Assembly (NCBI GenBank): GCA_910592205.1
Contig: CAJVPJ010000732.1
Span: forward strand, 1-17,918
Origin: Paraglomus occultum
Lineage: Eukaryota; Glomeromycota; Glomeromycetes; Paraglomerales; Paraglomeraceae
Direction of reading: 5' to 3'
DNA length: 17,918 nucleotides
This document shows, one piece after another, positions 1 to 8,304 of this stretch (position 1 is the first letter of the stretch; the number at the start of each line of letters is the position of its first letter). A program made the translations under genes and the position numbers. The notes beneath the pieces were generated by a model, which saw only the letters and a program-made list of their open reading frames with translations, ran no database searches and had not been told where the DNA came from.

Positions 1-1500
1 TTCGAAAAAATAGATTTTTCGTATGTTTTACTATTGATCAGCAAATTTCGGCCAATACTTTTTGGTAGTGAGTGTATTTACGCATAATACCTCATGTTAC
101 ACGCATATATTTTATTATCTGACGTACTTGTAACTTTCGTAAAAAGGCTACCGTTTCCAATGCTGCGGATAGTCAGCAATTATCGTTCTCATTTATCATT
201 GTTGGGAGAAAATTAAAATTAAATTAGCAGGCTGATTATTTGACGTGTTTCTAACCATCATTTGCAAGGCGTTGGTTGATTTATTCTTAAACAGATTTAT
301 TCTGCTTATTAATTTTAATTTGTTTGGATTTCCATTTCCTTTCCTATCGCCTGCAATGACATATAAAATTACGCCGATTAATATTACAGAACGTCATTAT
401 CTAATACCAGCGTCCACTACGACTGGGCTTTAACTCTTCAATTAAACGAATAATGGGTCCGCATATATATACAGTTAAATAACAGTATCAAATTACAATC
501 AACCGGAACACGCGCCAAGACTCACCAATTTAAATATTAACAATATACTTTTATTTTTTTCTCTCTAATATTATATAAACCACTTTCAATCCAAAAGCTA
601 ATTCACTAACAATCTTCAATATGCACACCGATTTCAACAATATTACGTATCGAAATGTACAAAAACATTTCTCAAATAATGTCAAATGTTATCTCAACTC
701 CAGTTGCTTATTTTTGTAATCCATCAATTACATCAACACATCAGTCACTACCTTTTCTCCATGGCTATTTCAACGCGTACGCAGTCATTACACACGCCTC
801 CAAAAGACTATCCTCTTCCAACACATATGTCGTTTATGTGCTTTAGTACAAAAGTAATTATATCTACTAAAGCAGAAAGATAAGAACACTAAATACCCGC
901 TCAGTTTAAATTTACATACATCAACTATATATTCTCGGAGAACAAATGTCTGCTTGCAATAGTTGTAAAACTCGCCAAAAACGGATGCTTTTTCCCTATA
1001 TTTAGCCATCCATTCGTGCAACAGAAGTTTTTGTCGCCTGTCTTCCTACATGGCGCTATTGTTCATAAATGGATTACAAGGCAGACAACCGTACTTTTGC
1101 AATAATGGTAAACAAGCATCAAGAACAGAATTTTATTGCAAAATTAACCGTTTATAAACAGTCCATCAGTGTATCTCTAGCACTTGATCAAGCATATGTT
1201 AGGCGCTCTAAACGGAAAAATGTCCAAATCATGAGTTTACAGAGAAATGTTTTTAAAATTAAGTTTAAAGTAATGAAAAATACCAACGCTTAGGAGGAAG
1301 CGGTTAAACAACATTGTTTTATTCACGTACATATTAGATTCCATAGTAATAGTAATAAAACGCATCACACGATGATATGCGTCGAATTATTCGTTCTGGG
1401 ACACACGCAACATACGCACTCAAATGTAACCGAAAGATGTGCGTCGAAGCGTTTGACGCTGAACGTATTCACTCAATTTATGACTATTTTGTCAGCAGTT
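1..1500. other. AT-rich non-coding stretch, no supported gene
   Basis: Only short, low-complexity open frames of about 60 to 77 codons occur here, on both strands and overlapping one another. None shows a recognisable domain, conserved motif or convincing splice pattern. The longest plus-strand frame with an ATG is 1069-1293 (74 codons, basic, rich in Lys, Asn and Val). It could be a small gene but nothing beyond its length supports it. The stretch is treated as intergenic. Confidence 0.6.
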
Positions 1501-1502
1501 TA

Positions 1503-1747
1503 TGGTTAGATAGTAAATCCAGTTTTCAGACATTATGGTTAGAATATATTTGGGCGTCTGATGTTTAATCACGTCATGATGGTTAGATTGTAAACGTAAC
1601 TTTAACCATATGATAACTATCAGTTGGGTAGCGTGCGTGGTTAGATTATTGATGATTTGCATTGGTACTAGTATTAGCTTTAACATTATGACTGTTGCGT
1701 GCATCATTGATAATATTAATATCGGATCGCTTGCAATAAGCTAACCA
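1503..1747. repeat. Cluster of TGGTTAGA octamers
   Basis: The octamer TGGTTAGA occurs in direct orientation at 1503, 1536, 1580 and 1638. Related inverted copies lie at 1602-1608 (TTAACCA) and 1741-1747 (CTAACCA). Two of the direct copies sit in a longer shared context, ATGGTTAGAT-N-GTAAA. A further direct copy followed by a GTAAA lies far away at 15145. This could be a degenerate minisatellite or a cluster of binding sites; no function is known to me. Confidence 0.5.
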
Positions 1748-1887
1748 AGTTTATATTAACTTCAAAAATTTTTAAGGATTGATCGTCGTTTGCAGGGACA
1801 ATATGCAGGTGCCGATCATGTTGAGACATGTCTTGTTTTCAAAAATCGGTATTTAAAATTTTTCTAATGCTAAAATTTTTTTTCCGT

Positions 1888-1906
1888 AACGTAATTTTTT
1901 TACGTT
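1888..1906. promoter_or_regulatory. T-rich inverted repeat upstream of the coiled-coil ORF
   Basis: AACGTAA (1888-1894) is followed by five T and the exact reverse complement TTACGTT (1900-1906). It sits in a T-rich tract about 90 bp before the ATG at 1994. The location suggests a promoter element of that small gene, but this rests on position and symmetry only. Confidence 0.25.
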
Positions 1907-1993
1907 TTCTATGGGTTGCGATTTTGAGGTTTTACTATTTCTCATTTTCCTTTGAGTGTTCCATGAATATTTACCTCGCCGAGAAATGGGAGA

Positions 1994-2263
1994 ATGGGGA
2001 AGAAAGCTGTAGCCGCCGCCCAGCAAAGATTAGCCAGTGAATTAGCTAATGCCACCGAAGATACCAAATTGGAGTTAGAATTACAAAAGCAAGCACTGGA
2101 AGAAGCCATGGCTGCAACGAAATTAAAAATAAGAAAGTTGTTGAGAAAAAAGAAAAACATACCGAAGAAGTTGTTCGATTGCCTGCCATGGCTGAGGGGC
2201 ATCGTTCCGAACCGTCTCTCTTTTGCGATCAGAAATTTTCTGCCCCCTAATATCCAGAAATAA
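1994..2263 (+). CDS. Hypothetical small lysine-rich coiled-coil protein
   Basis: This 89-residue frame starts at ATG 1994. Residues about 4-50 are rich in Ala, Glu, Leu, Lys and Gln with heptad-like spacing (for example LELELQKQALEEAM), as expected for an alpha-helical coiled coil. A basic patch follows (KIRKLLRKKK, residues about 45-54), which could be a nuclear-localisation or nucleic-acid-binding tail. The last 30 residues are mixed hydrophobic and contain a CLPWLRG stretch. No known family is recognised. A competing short upstream ATG frame begins at 1963 and overlaps it. A 75-codon minus-strand frame (2123-2350) overlaps the 3' part and is also protein-like, so the strand is not certain. 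The F-box gene begins 138 bp downstream on the same strand. It may be a genuine small gene or the surviving end of a larger one. Confidence 0.4.
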   Translation: MGKKAVAAAQQRLASELANATEDTKLELELQKQALEEAMAATKLKIRKLLRKKKNIPKKLFDCLPWLRGIVPNRLSFAIRNFLPPNIQK

Positions 2264-2401
2264 TTCAAGTGCTTCGGAGTAGGATTCCGGAATGATCACC
2301 ATACTACATACTGTACTACTCTCTCTCAATACCGCAGCAATCATCTGCATTACTACATAAGAAGGGCTTCGGCATTTTCTACTTTCGTTAACTTGGCCAA
2401 A

Positions 2402-3304
2402 ATGCTCCCAGAAGAACTCCTAACCCAGATTTTTGAGGAGCATGCCAACAGCTGCCGCATGCTATACACCTGCTCATTAGTCTGCAGGAGTTGGTGTGCG
2501 GTGGCCCTTCAATTTTTGTGGGCCCACCCCTTCAAATTAGTTCGAATACATTCAAACCATAGCTCAGCTATAAAGCTGATAAGTACGTTTAATGATTGTC
2601 TAGACAATCGGCAACTAAGACCCCCATTTAATTACAATATTCATGTGAAGAAGCTTTGTGTCTGGGACATTAGAAAGCTCTACGGGATAGGCAGTTGTTC
2701 TAGCAATAGTGCGGCGTTTAAAATGATCCTCCTGGCAATTCAACGTTGCCCTAAGTTGGAAAAAATATCTCTCAAAGGTTGTGAGGAACGTGGTTCTTAT
2801 CTAAGGGGAATGTTGTCCGTTCCTTCGTTACGGGCATTATGTTTGCCTTTACCGTACACCGATTCAGTGTTCGACTTGCTTTGTGCACTTTCTAGGACAG
2901 CACACAATTTAGAAACAATTTCCATTATATCTAATGACAAATTCATCCTGGAAGAATCGCTCGAACATGATTGTTTGCAACTACTTATACAATCTCAAAA
3001 TCGACTTAAGAAAATTAAAATGACAAAAGTTGAGATTAAGCTGTGTTCGCTATTCAAATTATTGGAGTCACAGTCAAATTCTCTGGAATCAATTGTTTTG
3101 AAAGAGTGTATTATCCTTAAAGACGATCCAGATTTTATGCCTGGATCAATTACATTTCATCGGTTGACAAACTTGTGCATGTCTAAGTGTGAGCTTTCAA
3201 TCGGTATGGTTATTGTTCGGGCACACGTACCAAATTTAAAACGATTTGATGTTATCAGATGTGAAGCGGATTTTGGCTGGAATGAGTCTTGGGCCATTTT
3301 GTAG
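2402..3304 (+). CDS. F-box-like protein with leucine-rich repeats
   Basis: This 300-residue protein starts at ATG 2402; a TTG three codons upstream is open but not a likely eukaryotic start. Residues 1-45 form an F-box: LPEELLTQIFEE near the start, then CSLVCRSWCAVALQFLW, with the cysteine/tryptophan pattern and the LW-x-HPF ending typical of fungal F-box domains. The rest holds leucine-rich segments, such as LEKISLKGCEE (about residue 120), LESIVLKECIIL (about 230) and LTNLCMSKCELS (about 255). In this family the F-box binds Skp1 in an SCF ubiquitin ligase and the repeats hold the substrate. Glomeromycotan genomes carry large expanded sets of such genes. It is uninterrupted and intronless. 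At 300 residues it is shorter than the 400-600 usual for such paralogues and ends abruptly at TAG with no further repeat, so the C-terminus may be truncated. The substrate is unknown. Confidence 0.88.
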   Translation: MLPEELLTQIFEEHANSCRMLYTCSLVCRSWCAVALQFLWAHPFKLVRIHSNHSSAIKLISTFNDCLDNRQLRPPFNYNIHVKKLCVWDIRKLYGIGSCSSNSAAFKMILLAIQRCPKLEKISLKGCEERGSYLRGMLSVPSLRALCLPLPYTDSVFDLLCALSRTAHNLETISIISNDKFILEESLEHDCLQLLIQSQNRLKKIKMTKVEIKLCSLFKLLESQSNSLESIVLKECIILKDDPDFMPGSITFHRLTNLCMSKCELSIGMVIVRAHVPNLKRFDVIRCEADFGWNESWAIL

Positions 3305-3950
3305 AATGTTTATTAGTCAGTCTATTGGATTATTATTATCAAATTTACATTATTATTATTTATGCACATTTAGTATACGACTTTTTTTTTTATTTCAATT
3401 TATATCGAACTTATTATGATGAACACATGTCAAAGGCATAGAATGGCTATGCTATTACTACGTTTTAATACCATAAAACTTATGGTACACTTTGTAACCG
3501 AAAAATACTTTTTCGAACTAATGTACTGCATGCTTTTGGATATTTATTTTACTATTATCATTTATCATTATCAGTGTTCTCCAATTTCTATTCAGAACTA
3601 TTTTTACAATTAATTCAATTAACGTTATTATTATACCACGTTAGAGAGATATTAAGATCGATTTGTACAAGAGTAGATTCGTTTAACTAGAGGAAAAGTT
3701 GAAATACGAATCGAAAGAAAGTTATCAATAGTTCAAGACATTTGGTAATACGTTATTGTTTGTGATAATTGTGTGCTTTTTTTTTAAGAGTAAAAGAAAA
3801 GTGTGTTATTTTGGTCTACTTTATATGAATGGTTTGTGCGATTTTTTCGTTTTCCGTTGAATTTAATACTCTAACCTGACGTAAAATAGGATCTTAACAT
3901 ATGTAGGGGAATTGGCAATGCAATAGGGCGTTTGTTTTTCTGACGACAAG
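3305..3950. other. Intergenic AT-rich region after the F-box gene
   Basis: This is T-rich and A-rich sequence with a poly-T run near 3381-3390 and another near 3777-3785. A 65-codon frame at 3416-3613 is low-complexity and not supported. The F-box 3' UTR presumably lies in the first 100-200 bp, but I see no clear AATAAA signal. Confidence 0.5.
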
Positions 3951-3953
3951 TGA

Positions 3954-4119
3954 CTTATTAAACATGGAATTCAACCTCCAGCTCAAGAAGCTGCGGCTGC
4001 CACACTGCCAGCAAAATTGGTTGAAGGAGCGTGTGGGAACAGCCATGCAACTGACAGCGAAAGTGCGAGTTGCATGTCTACATGCGTCTGAATACTTGCC
4101 AATAAATAATCAGTTGTAG
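3954..4119 (+). pseudogene. GC-rich coding-like island with two overlapping plus frames
   Basis: In an AT-rich neighbourhood this short patch is clearly richer in G and C. One plus frame starts at ATG 3964 and runs 51 codons to TAG 4117. A second plus frame is open from 3954 to TGA 4089 (45 codons) and is alanine-rich (IQPPAQEAAAATLPAKL), preceded by a possible 3' splice site (CGACAAG). Both look protein-like and only one can be real. The patch is best read as an exon remnant of an unrecognised gene. Confidence 0.25.
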
Positions 4120-4705
4120 AACATGGTAATAAGTCTTCGGTAAAGGTAAAAAATCGCAAAATTTATCCCAAAAATCCTAAAAAACATGATCTGGAATATT
4201 CAAACAAAGGTCATCTTGGGACAGGAAATTGATTTAAATTCCGTTCAGAGAAAGAAACTCAATTATTACAAAATTAACGATATCATCATTAATTTAGATG
4301 TCGTTTACTAGAATTGCTTGTAAGTAGAAATAGGGCGCAATCACGTAATCCCAAACCATAAATTAGATATTGTTCCTTGTATGCATTAGACGTTCAACTG
4401 ACTGTTGCATAGGTTTGCAGCATGGTCGAGTGCTTTCCGTATGGTAAATGATGAGACAACAAAGAGATAATTCCGAACAGGTCAAGTGATGATTATCGAC
4501 AGGGAGAGTGAATTTCCGCAGAGTTGTGTAGTGAATGGTCGTGGGAGAAAGGGTGGAAACGTGTGACAGTTGACTGAGCGGGCCAAATAACGTCAACTGT
4601 AAGGAACATTGAGAATTGAACAGGGAACTCTGGTGGGGCGGTATTGGAATAAGAGAAGCATGCGATCACGGTTAATGGCATTCGGCGTCCTCCGTCCTCC
4701 GTCTG
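4120..4705. other. No supported gene; mixed short frames
   Basis: From about 4400 the composition becomes richer in G, and overlapping 60-77 codon frames exist on the minus strand (4363-4596, 4493-4681, 4593-4793). They overlap plus-strand fragments and have no recognisable motif. This could be the 5' part of the decayed plus-strand coding tract that follows. Confidence 0.35.
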
Positions 4706-4994
4706 ATGAATAGTTTGGTGAGGACTTTAAGCTTATCCGATAGATTGGTCGAAGGAGATGTGGTAATACGAGCTTCTCTAACTGGATAAACATATTGAGC
4801 GGGTAAAAGAAGTAACAGGAAAATTAAAACAGTTCTTGAAGATGGAATTTTACTGAAGGAGATTCATCCAGAAAGTAGCGGATAACTTGCACGTGCCACG
4901 ACTCAACCGGGAACGCCTATACCCCGGACGAGCCTATGAAACCATCAACCCTTTGCTCAATGAGCGATCCTTCTTACGAATTACCGGTATCTAA
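4706..4994 (+). pseudogene. Broken plus-strand coding remnant, family unknown
   Basis: A frame beginning at ATG 4706 runs 27 codons (including LSDRLVEGDVVIRASL) to TAA 4787. The next plus frame opens at 4782 and continues for 70 codons to TAA 4992, broken once by TGA 4854. It contains HIERVKEVTGKLKQFLKM before the TGA and VADNLHVPRLNRERLYPG after it. The end of one frame overlapping the start of the other, together with natural amino-acid composition, suggests one ancestral reading frame with a frameshift and a nonsense codon. I do not recognise the product. The stretch leads directly into the frame at 4936. Confidence 0.35.
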
Positions 4995-5495
4995 TCGTTC
5001 TATTACATTGTTCCATCACAATTTGGCGTGCGAGTTAGTAGCGGCCGTTCTCCGGTCGGTTGTCTTTTCGGGCTCTTGTTGGTGCAGCTGCGATGGCCGA
5101 TGCTGTCGTCGCCTATCTATTTCCCGTGGAAGCCCAGGTCAATCAAATGGCGAGATTTCAGATACACACCGACATGGTAAGTAGTTCCTGTTCGCGTAAG
5201 ATAAGTCTGTATAATGCTAGCATTTTCATTTAAATCTAGTCCTTGAAGTGTGAGCGGAAATTATTGCAATGTTTGGAAAATGTTTGTATTAATTATGATT
5301 GTCTGTGCCCATTAACAACATTATTCCAGATGCTGACCGTACCTCTTCGTTTCATAACTTCCAGGACCAGAGGATTCACGAGCGTTTAATCAGAGTCCGA
5401 GCCGTCTACGTGAATTTTCCGTAGAAACTGTAAGAAAGCGAATAGCTACATATGCGCGCTATTCCGACTTGAACAAGATTCCCAGACACATGTAA
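4936..5495 (+). CDS. Possible two-exon hypothetical gene
   Basis: Exon 1 would run from ATG 4936 to 5176, where ATG|GTAAGT gives a strong 5' splice site. Exon 2 would begin at 5365 after TTCATAACTTCCAG, a good 3' splice site, leaving an intron of 188 bp (5177-5364). Joining them keeps the frame and gives 123 residues ending at TAA 5493. The product has a Ser/Gly-rich middle and a basic tail (SVETVRKRIATYARYSD). No family is recognised. An alternative exon frame over the same splice sites also reads naturally (FRALVGAAAMADAVVAYLF, then DQRIHERLIRVRAVY, stop at 5414), so the splice sites are better supported than the frame. Composition is richer in G and C than the flanks. Confidence 0.3.
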
Positions 5496-5717
5496 CCGAA
5501 ATACAAGAGGAGATCTAATGGTAATTGTAAAGGTAAAGAGAAAGAAGATTTCTTCGAAAAACACTGTAGGCAACAGGATTATACGGGTTGGGATCGGAAG
5601 AGACGGGTACAACTTTTGAAAAGAATGTGGGAGATCGTTAAATATGAGGAAGGTAGCCTAAAGAAAAGTACAATGAAGAGAAGCATGAAAATTTCAAAAG
5701 CGTATGAAGAGATGTAA
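5496..5717 (+). pseudogene. In-frame lysine/arginine-rich continuation after the stop at 5493
   Basis: Immediately after TAA 5493, the exon 2 frame of the preceding model stays open for another 73 codons to TAA 5715. The translation is strongly basic (for example YTGWDRKRRVQLLKRMW). It contains no ATG near its start. Either the preceding gene once extended here and gained a nonsense codon, or the purine-rich strand is open by chance. Confidence 0.25.
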
Positions 5718-6617
5718 AATGTGTGGATCGATAGCTCGGATGAAAGAAAGTTATGGTATTGAATAAAGAGCATTTGTGCGGATTCGAAAATTGAAGAAGA
5801 CACCGTGGAAAAGAATATAGGGAAGGGATTGACGAATATGCCATATCTTAATATTCTTGATTCTGTCTAGGATGCCTGACTCGACGAAGTAACACATCTT
5901 TACGTTGAGACTGAATGGCATACGGAGCTCTATTGTTTTCGGTGAGTAAAAGATAAGGTTAGAGTGGCGTTAGCCGCATATTGTATCTATGTTTGGTAAC
6001 ATACCTGTAAAGCTTTTGCTCTTGGTGTTCTGCTTTTAAGACGTACGCAAGCAACACTGCGATCACTATTTCCACAGCACGGGTCATCATTCCACAGCAC
6101 GGATCATTGTTTATAAAGATAAAGCTGCGTCTAGTTATCGGAACCGGATCTTATTCATTGGCACATTGAAAGAAGTTGGCAAAACACCAGCAAATCCACA
6201 TGTTGGTAAATAGCCTTTAATGCTGTGTGGTGGTGGGTTTGGCATAGCCTATTGTAGAACATTGATTGAGAATGAGTGGTTTGGTTTGGTGACAGTGTGT
6301 TAGTATGCTACAATTACAGTTCAGTTTGATATGCACCTTGACCGAATACAATCTCATCATTAGATCAGGATACATATATGCTTTTCCTGCAAACGATGAA
6401 ATGAATGAATAAAGTCTCTTTAATTGATATGCATGCTTGTTATTAATTAAAAAGGTTGGTACCTTTCGTTAACAGTCCGTGATATATTGCTATGGGTATC
6501 GACGTCAGTTCAAGCTTGTTAATAGTACGTCCCAATCAAGAAATGATTTTGGTGTTGTTAAATACCAAGCATCTGACCATAATAGGCAATAATCAAATGT
6601 ATAACCGGCAAGATAGT
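5718..6617. other. Intergenic, no supported gene
   Basis: No frame longer than about 75 codons is seen. A splice-acceptor-like CTGTCTAG near 5868 and a donor-like GGTGAGT near 5940 bracket a short stretch without a convincing frame. The only clear structure is a 20-bp tandem repeat at 6070-6109. Confidence 0.4.
6070..6109. repeat. Tandem 20-bp repeat, two units
   Basis: Units 6070-6089 and 6090-6109 share TTCCACAGCACGG followed by (G/A)TCAT and differ at only a few bases. This is a simple tandem duplication with no evident function. Confidence 0.75.
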
Positions 6618-7120
6618 GAAGTATCAGCCAACCTCTGGTCCAGTGGATCAGCTGGAATCCTGGTCTCGTCAGTATTGCGAGTTGGCACATGTTGTCATCG
6701 GGCAGTCGGCTGAACGGACAAAGTACAAAACCATATTCATTTTCAAGCATGCTACGAGCAATCAATTTTCTCCTGGAAGTTAACCGCTGTTTCTTGGCCT
6801 CTTCCGAGCCCATCTGTCAGACGGACCCTGGCATTGTAGTCATCGTCGAACCAAAAGGTGCTTTGGGAGTTGCCGGTAATTGAGGAGATACTGATGATTG
6901 AAGAGACGCCGATGATTAATTGAGGTGGGAAAAAGACGGGCTGACGGTTTGGAAGAACCGGTAGTCGCGAAGAGTGTGTTTTACTATTCGCAGTCTTGAC
7001 GTTTTTCGTAAACTATTGTTGAAAACGTAACTTCCAGGAAACGAGTGTTTGACGGCTGCTACCAAGAGAAAGGGGTCCCTTCCCACGTTCCTGATCACGT
7101 TTTTGAAAGATTCGTGCCGT
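6618..7120 (-). pseudogene. Copy 1 outer block: decayed minus-strand gene, 3' part
   Basis: Reading the minus strand from 7120, after a splice-acceptor-like TTTCGTTCCACCTAG, a frame begins TARIFQKRDQERGKG. It meets one TAG at 7013-7015, then is open for 86 codons to TAG 6752. That part includes IISISSITGNSQ and FDDDYNARVRLTDG. Frameshifted continuations give MLENEYGF, LPDDN and NTDETRIPADP, which have counterparts in copy 2 (MLETEYGV, VPDDC, NTYEDRIPASP). Conservation of these peptides between diverged copies points to a once-coding minus strand. A 102-codon minus frame (6505-6813) overlaps the 3' end. The family is not recognised; the locus is broken by stops and frameshifts, so it is called a pseudogene. 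Confidence 0.5.
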
Positions 7121-7392
7121 CTAGGTGGAACGAAAGTAATCATGATTCAAGCGCTCGCGTCAGGATAATGTACAAGCGACATCTATAGATATGTAAAACT
7201 AGGGCGAACCTAGATGTTTTCAAATGCCATATTATGTTAGGATTTATGTATTATTGTTGCATACATGATAACTGAAAATTAATATATTACCACAATCATT
7301 TCTACGACTTCTGTTCGATATCACGTCTCCAATCACCGAATTATCTGAAAAAAGACAAGGAGTCAATATTAAATGGCTTGGTTAATTTAAAA

Positions 7393-7640
7393 CTCGACAC
7401 CGCGTAAGGTTAAAGATGCCTACAGTGTGTGATTTCATAATACCAATTTCGCTAACACTTGTCGCATGCAATTTAGACGAGAGGAATTATCAAATTACTG
7501 GTCGCTAGGGTAATTAGAGCGACTGATATGCAAATGTTTTTTCCCATTCCAGCACGATAATTATCGAAAGGAATTTGATATGGGAGGAAGAGGCTTCTTC
7601 TAGCTTTATGTATAGAATACTCTGTCCATATTTGCTATCG
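7393..7640 (+). pseudogene. Copy 1 inverted block of the decayed gene
   Basis: This block matches the reverse complement of about 11112-11363. On the plus strand here it reads ACNLDER, YANVFS and LIWEEEASS in short frames. Copy 2 gives ACNLDKR, YANVFS and LWEEEAPS on its minus strand. The flanking blocks of copy 1 read on the minus strand, so this block has been flipped relative to them. Stops and a 38-bp deletion make it non-functional. The boundaries are accurate to some tens of bases only. Confidence 0.55.
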
Positions 7641-7727
7641 ATTATTTTCATCAAGTCCCCGCACTACAAAATCCTAGGAGTCAAAAAAAATAAACTTTGT
7701 TTAGATAAGATCTATTATTGACACAAG

Positions 7728-7949
7728 TTAAATTTCAAACGAACCTGATCTTGTCTGACGAAGTGATGGTAACGTCAGATTGTTCTTCAAATGCCCTGCT
7801 AACGCGAAGAGTAATAAGCAATATGTCACCTAGCGCAATTTTTCTCGTTCTATCAAATGCCTTACCGATTCAGCACGAGGGTCTTTCGATTGTATCATCA
7901 CTCCAGTCCATACGGCCCGGGTCTGTTCAATTGGTGATCCAATGAATCT
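7728..7949 (-). pseudogene. Copy 1 outer block: decayed minus-strand gene, 5' part
   Basis: On the minus strand a frame is open from 7949 to TAG 7830 (39 codons, with GSPIEQTRAVW, SKDPRAES and VRHLIEREK). After that stop the same frame continues to TAA 7728 (VTYCLLLFALAGHL, then NLTLPSLRQTRSG). Copy 2 has matching PIEQT, SKD, VRHLI, VTHCLLLFA, GHL and LTLPS. GTAAGG in the VRHLI codons and CAG in the LAG codons could also act as intron ends (7796-7865), but the peptide reads straight through, so splicing is doubtful. Product unknown. Confidence 0.45.
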
Positions 7950-7962
7950 TCAGTATTGATAA

Positions 7963-8121
7963 TTTAGCGCAGATTGGAAAAATCCTCCACCTTTAGTAAC
8001 AATTACTGAAGCATATGAAGCATTGAAAAAAGTCATCAGATTGAAGAGTGTTAATGAATCGAATAACGTACCCACCTCAGTGTTTATTGTTATATTCAGT
8101 CACAGATGTTGCAATAAATAA
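7963..8121 (+). pseudogene. Possible transposase C-terminal fragment within copy 1
   Basis: A plus-strand frame is open for 52 codons to TAA 8119. It contains KNPPPLVTITEAYEALKKVI. The pattern of a short proline run followed by a threonine, EA and an AL-centred helix resembles the C-terminal tail of pogo/Tigger-like DDE transposases, where a similar segment ends the protein. About 95 bp of it (7963 to about 8058) is absent from copy 2, so it is either an insertion into copy 1 or a deletion from copy 2. The assignment is from memory of the motif and is tentative. Confidence 0.25.
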
Positions 8122-8304
8122 TCAAGTTTGTAATATTATAAATTAAAAAATGCGGGGCGAAACAAAGGGAACGTGTCAAATTTTTTATCACGTGATTTAT
8201 GTGGCTTAACATTATTATCATCGGTGATACTACCCAACGTTATTATTATAGTTGACACTTTGACTATAATCCAAGACTCCTAAAGTTTTAAACAAAAATA
8301 CCAC

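Larger units (their letters stand above)
6618..8122. repeat. Segmental duplication, copy 1
   Basis: This segment aligns over its whole length with 10264-11762. Outer parts align in direct orientation: 6618-7387 with 10264-10928, and about 7640-8122 with 11362-11762. The middle (7393 to about 7600) aligns to the reverse complement of about 11112-11363. Shared landmarks include GTTGTCATCGGGCAGTCG, CATCTGTCAGACGGACCC, AACCTAGATGTTTTCAAATG and GCGCAATTTTTCTCG. Copy 1 carries about 130 bp near 6920-7050 that copy 2 lacks, and about 95 bp near 7963-8058 that copy 2 lacks. It lacks 38 bp present in copy 2 (about 11132-11169). No terminal inverted repeats or target-site duplications are visible at the ends. 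Confidence 0.9.

Noticed and set aside
1942-2268. Minus-strand 108-codon ORF opposite the coiled-coil frame
   Set aside because: Phenylalanine- and asparagine-rich translation that mirrors the lysine- and leucine-rich plus frame, as expected of an antisense shadow.
5061-5176. Haloperoxidase-like exon (frame with GAAAMADAVVAYLF)
   Set aside because: The fragment vaguely recalls an alanine-rich helix of vanadium haloperoxidases, but the key tryptophan/arginine motif is absent and the frame has no start.
6618-8122. Complete DNA transposon with terminal inverted repeats
   Set aside because: The ends of the duplicated segment (starting GAAGTAT and ending near GTTGCAATAAATAA) are not inverted repeats of each other, and no target-site duplication is visible at either copy.
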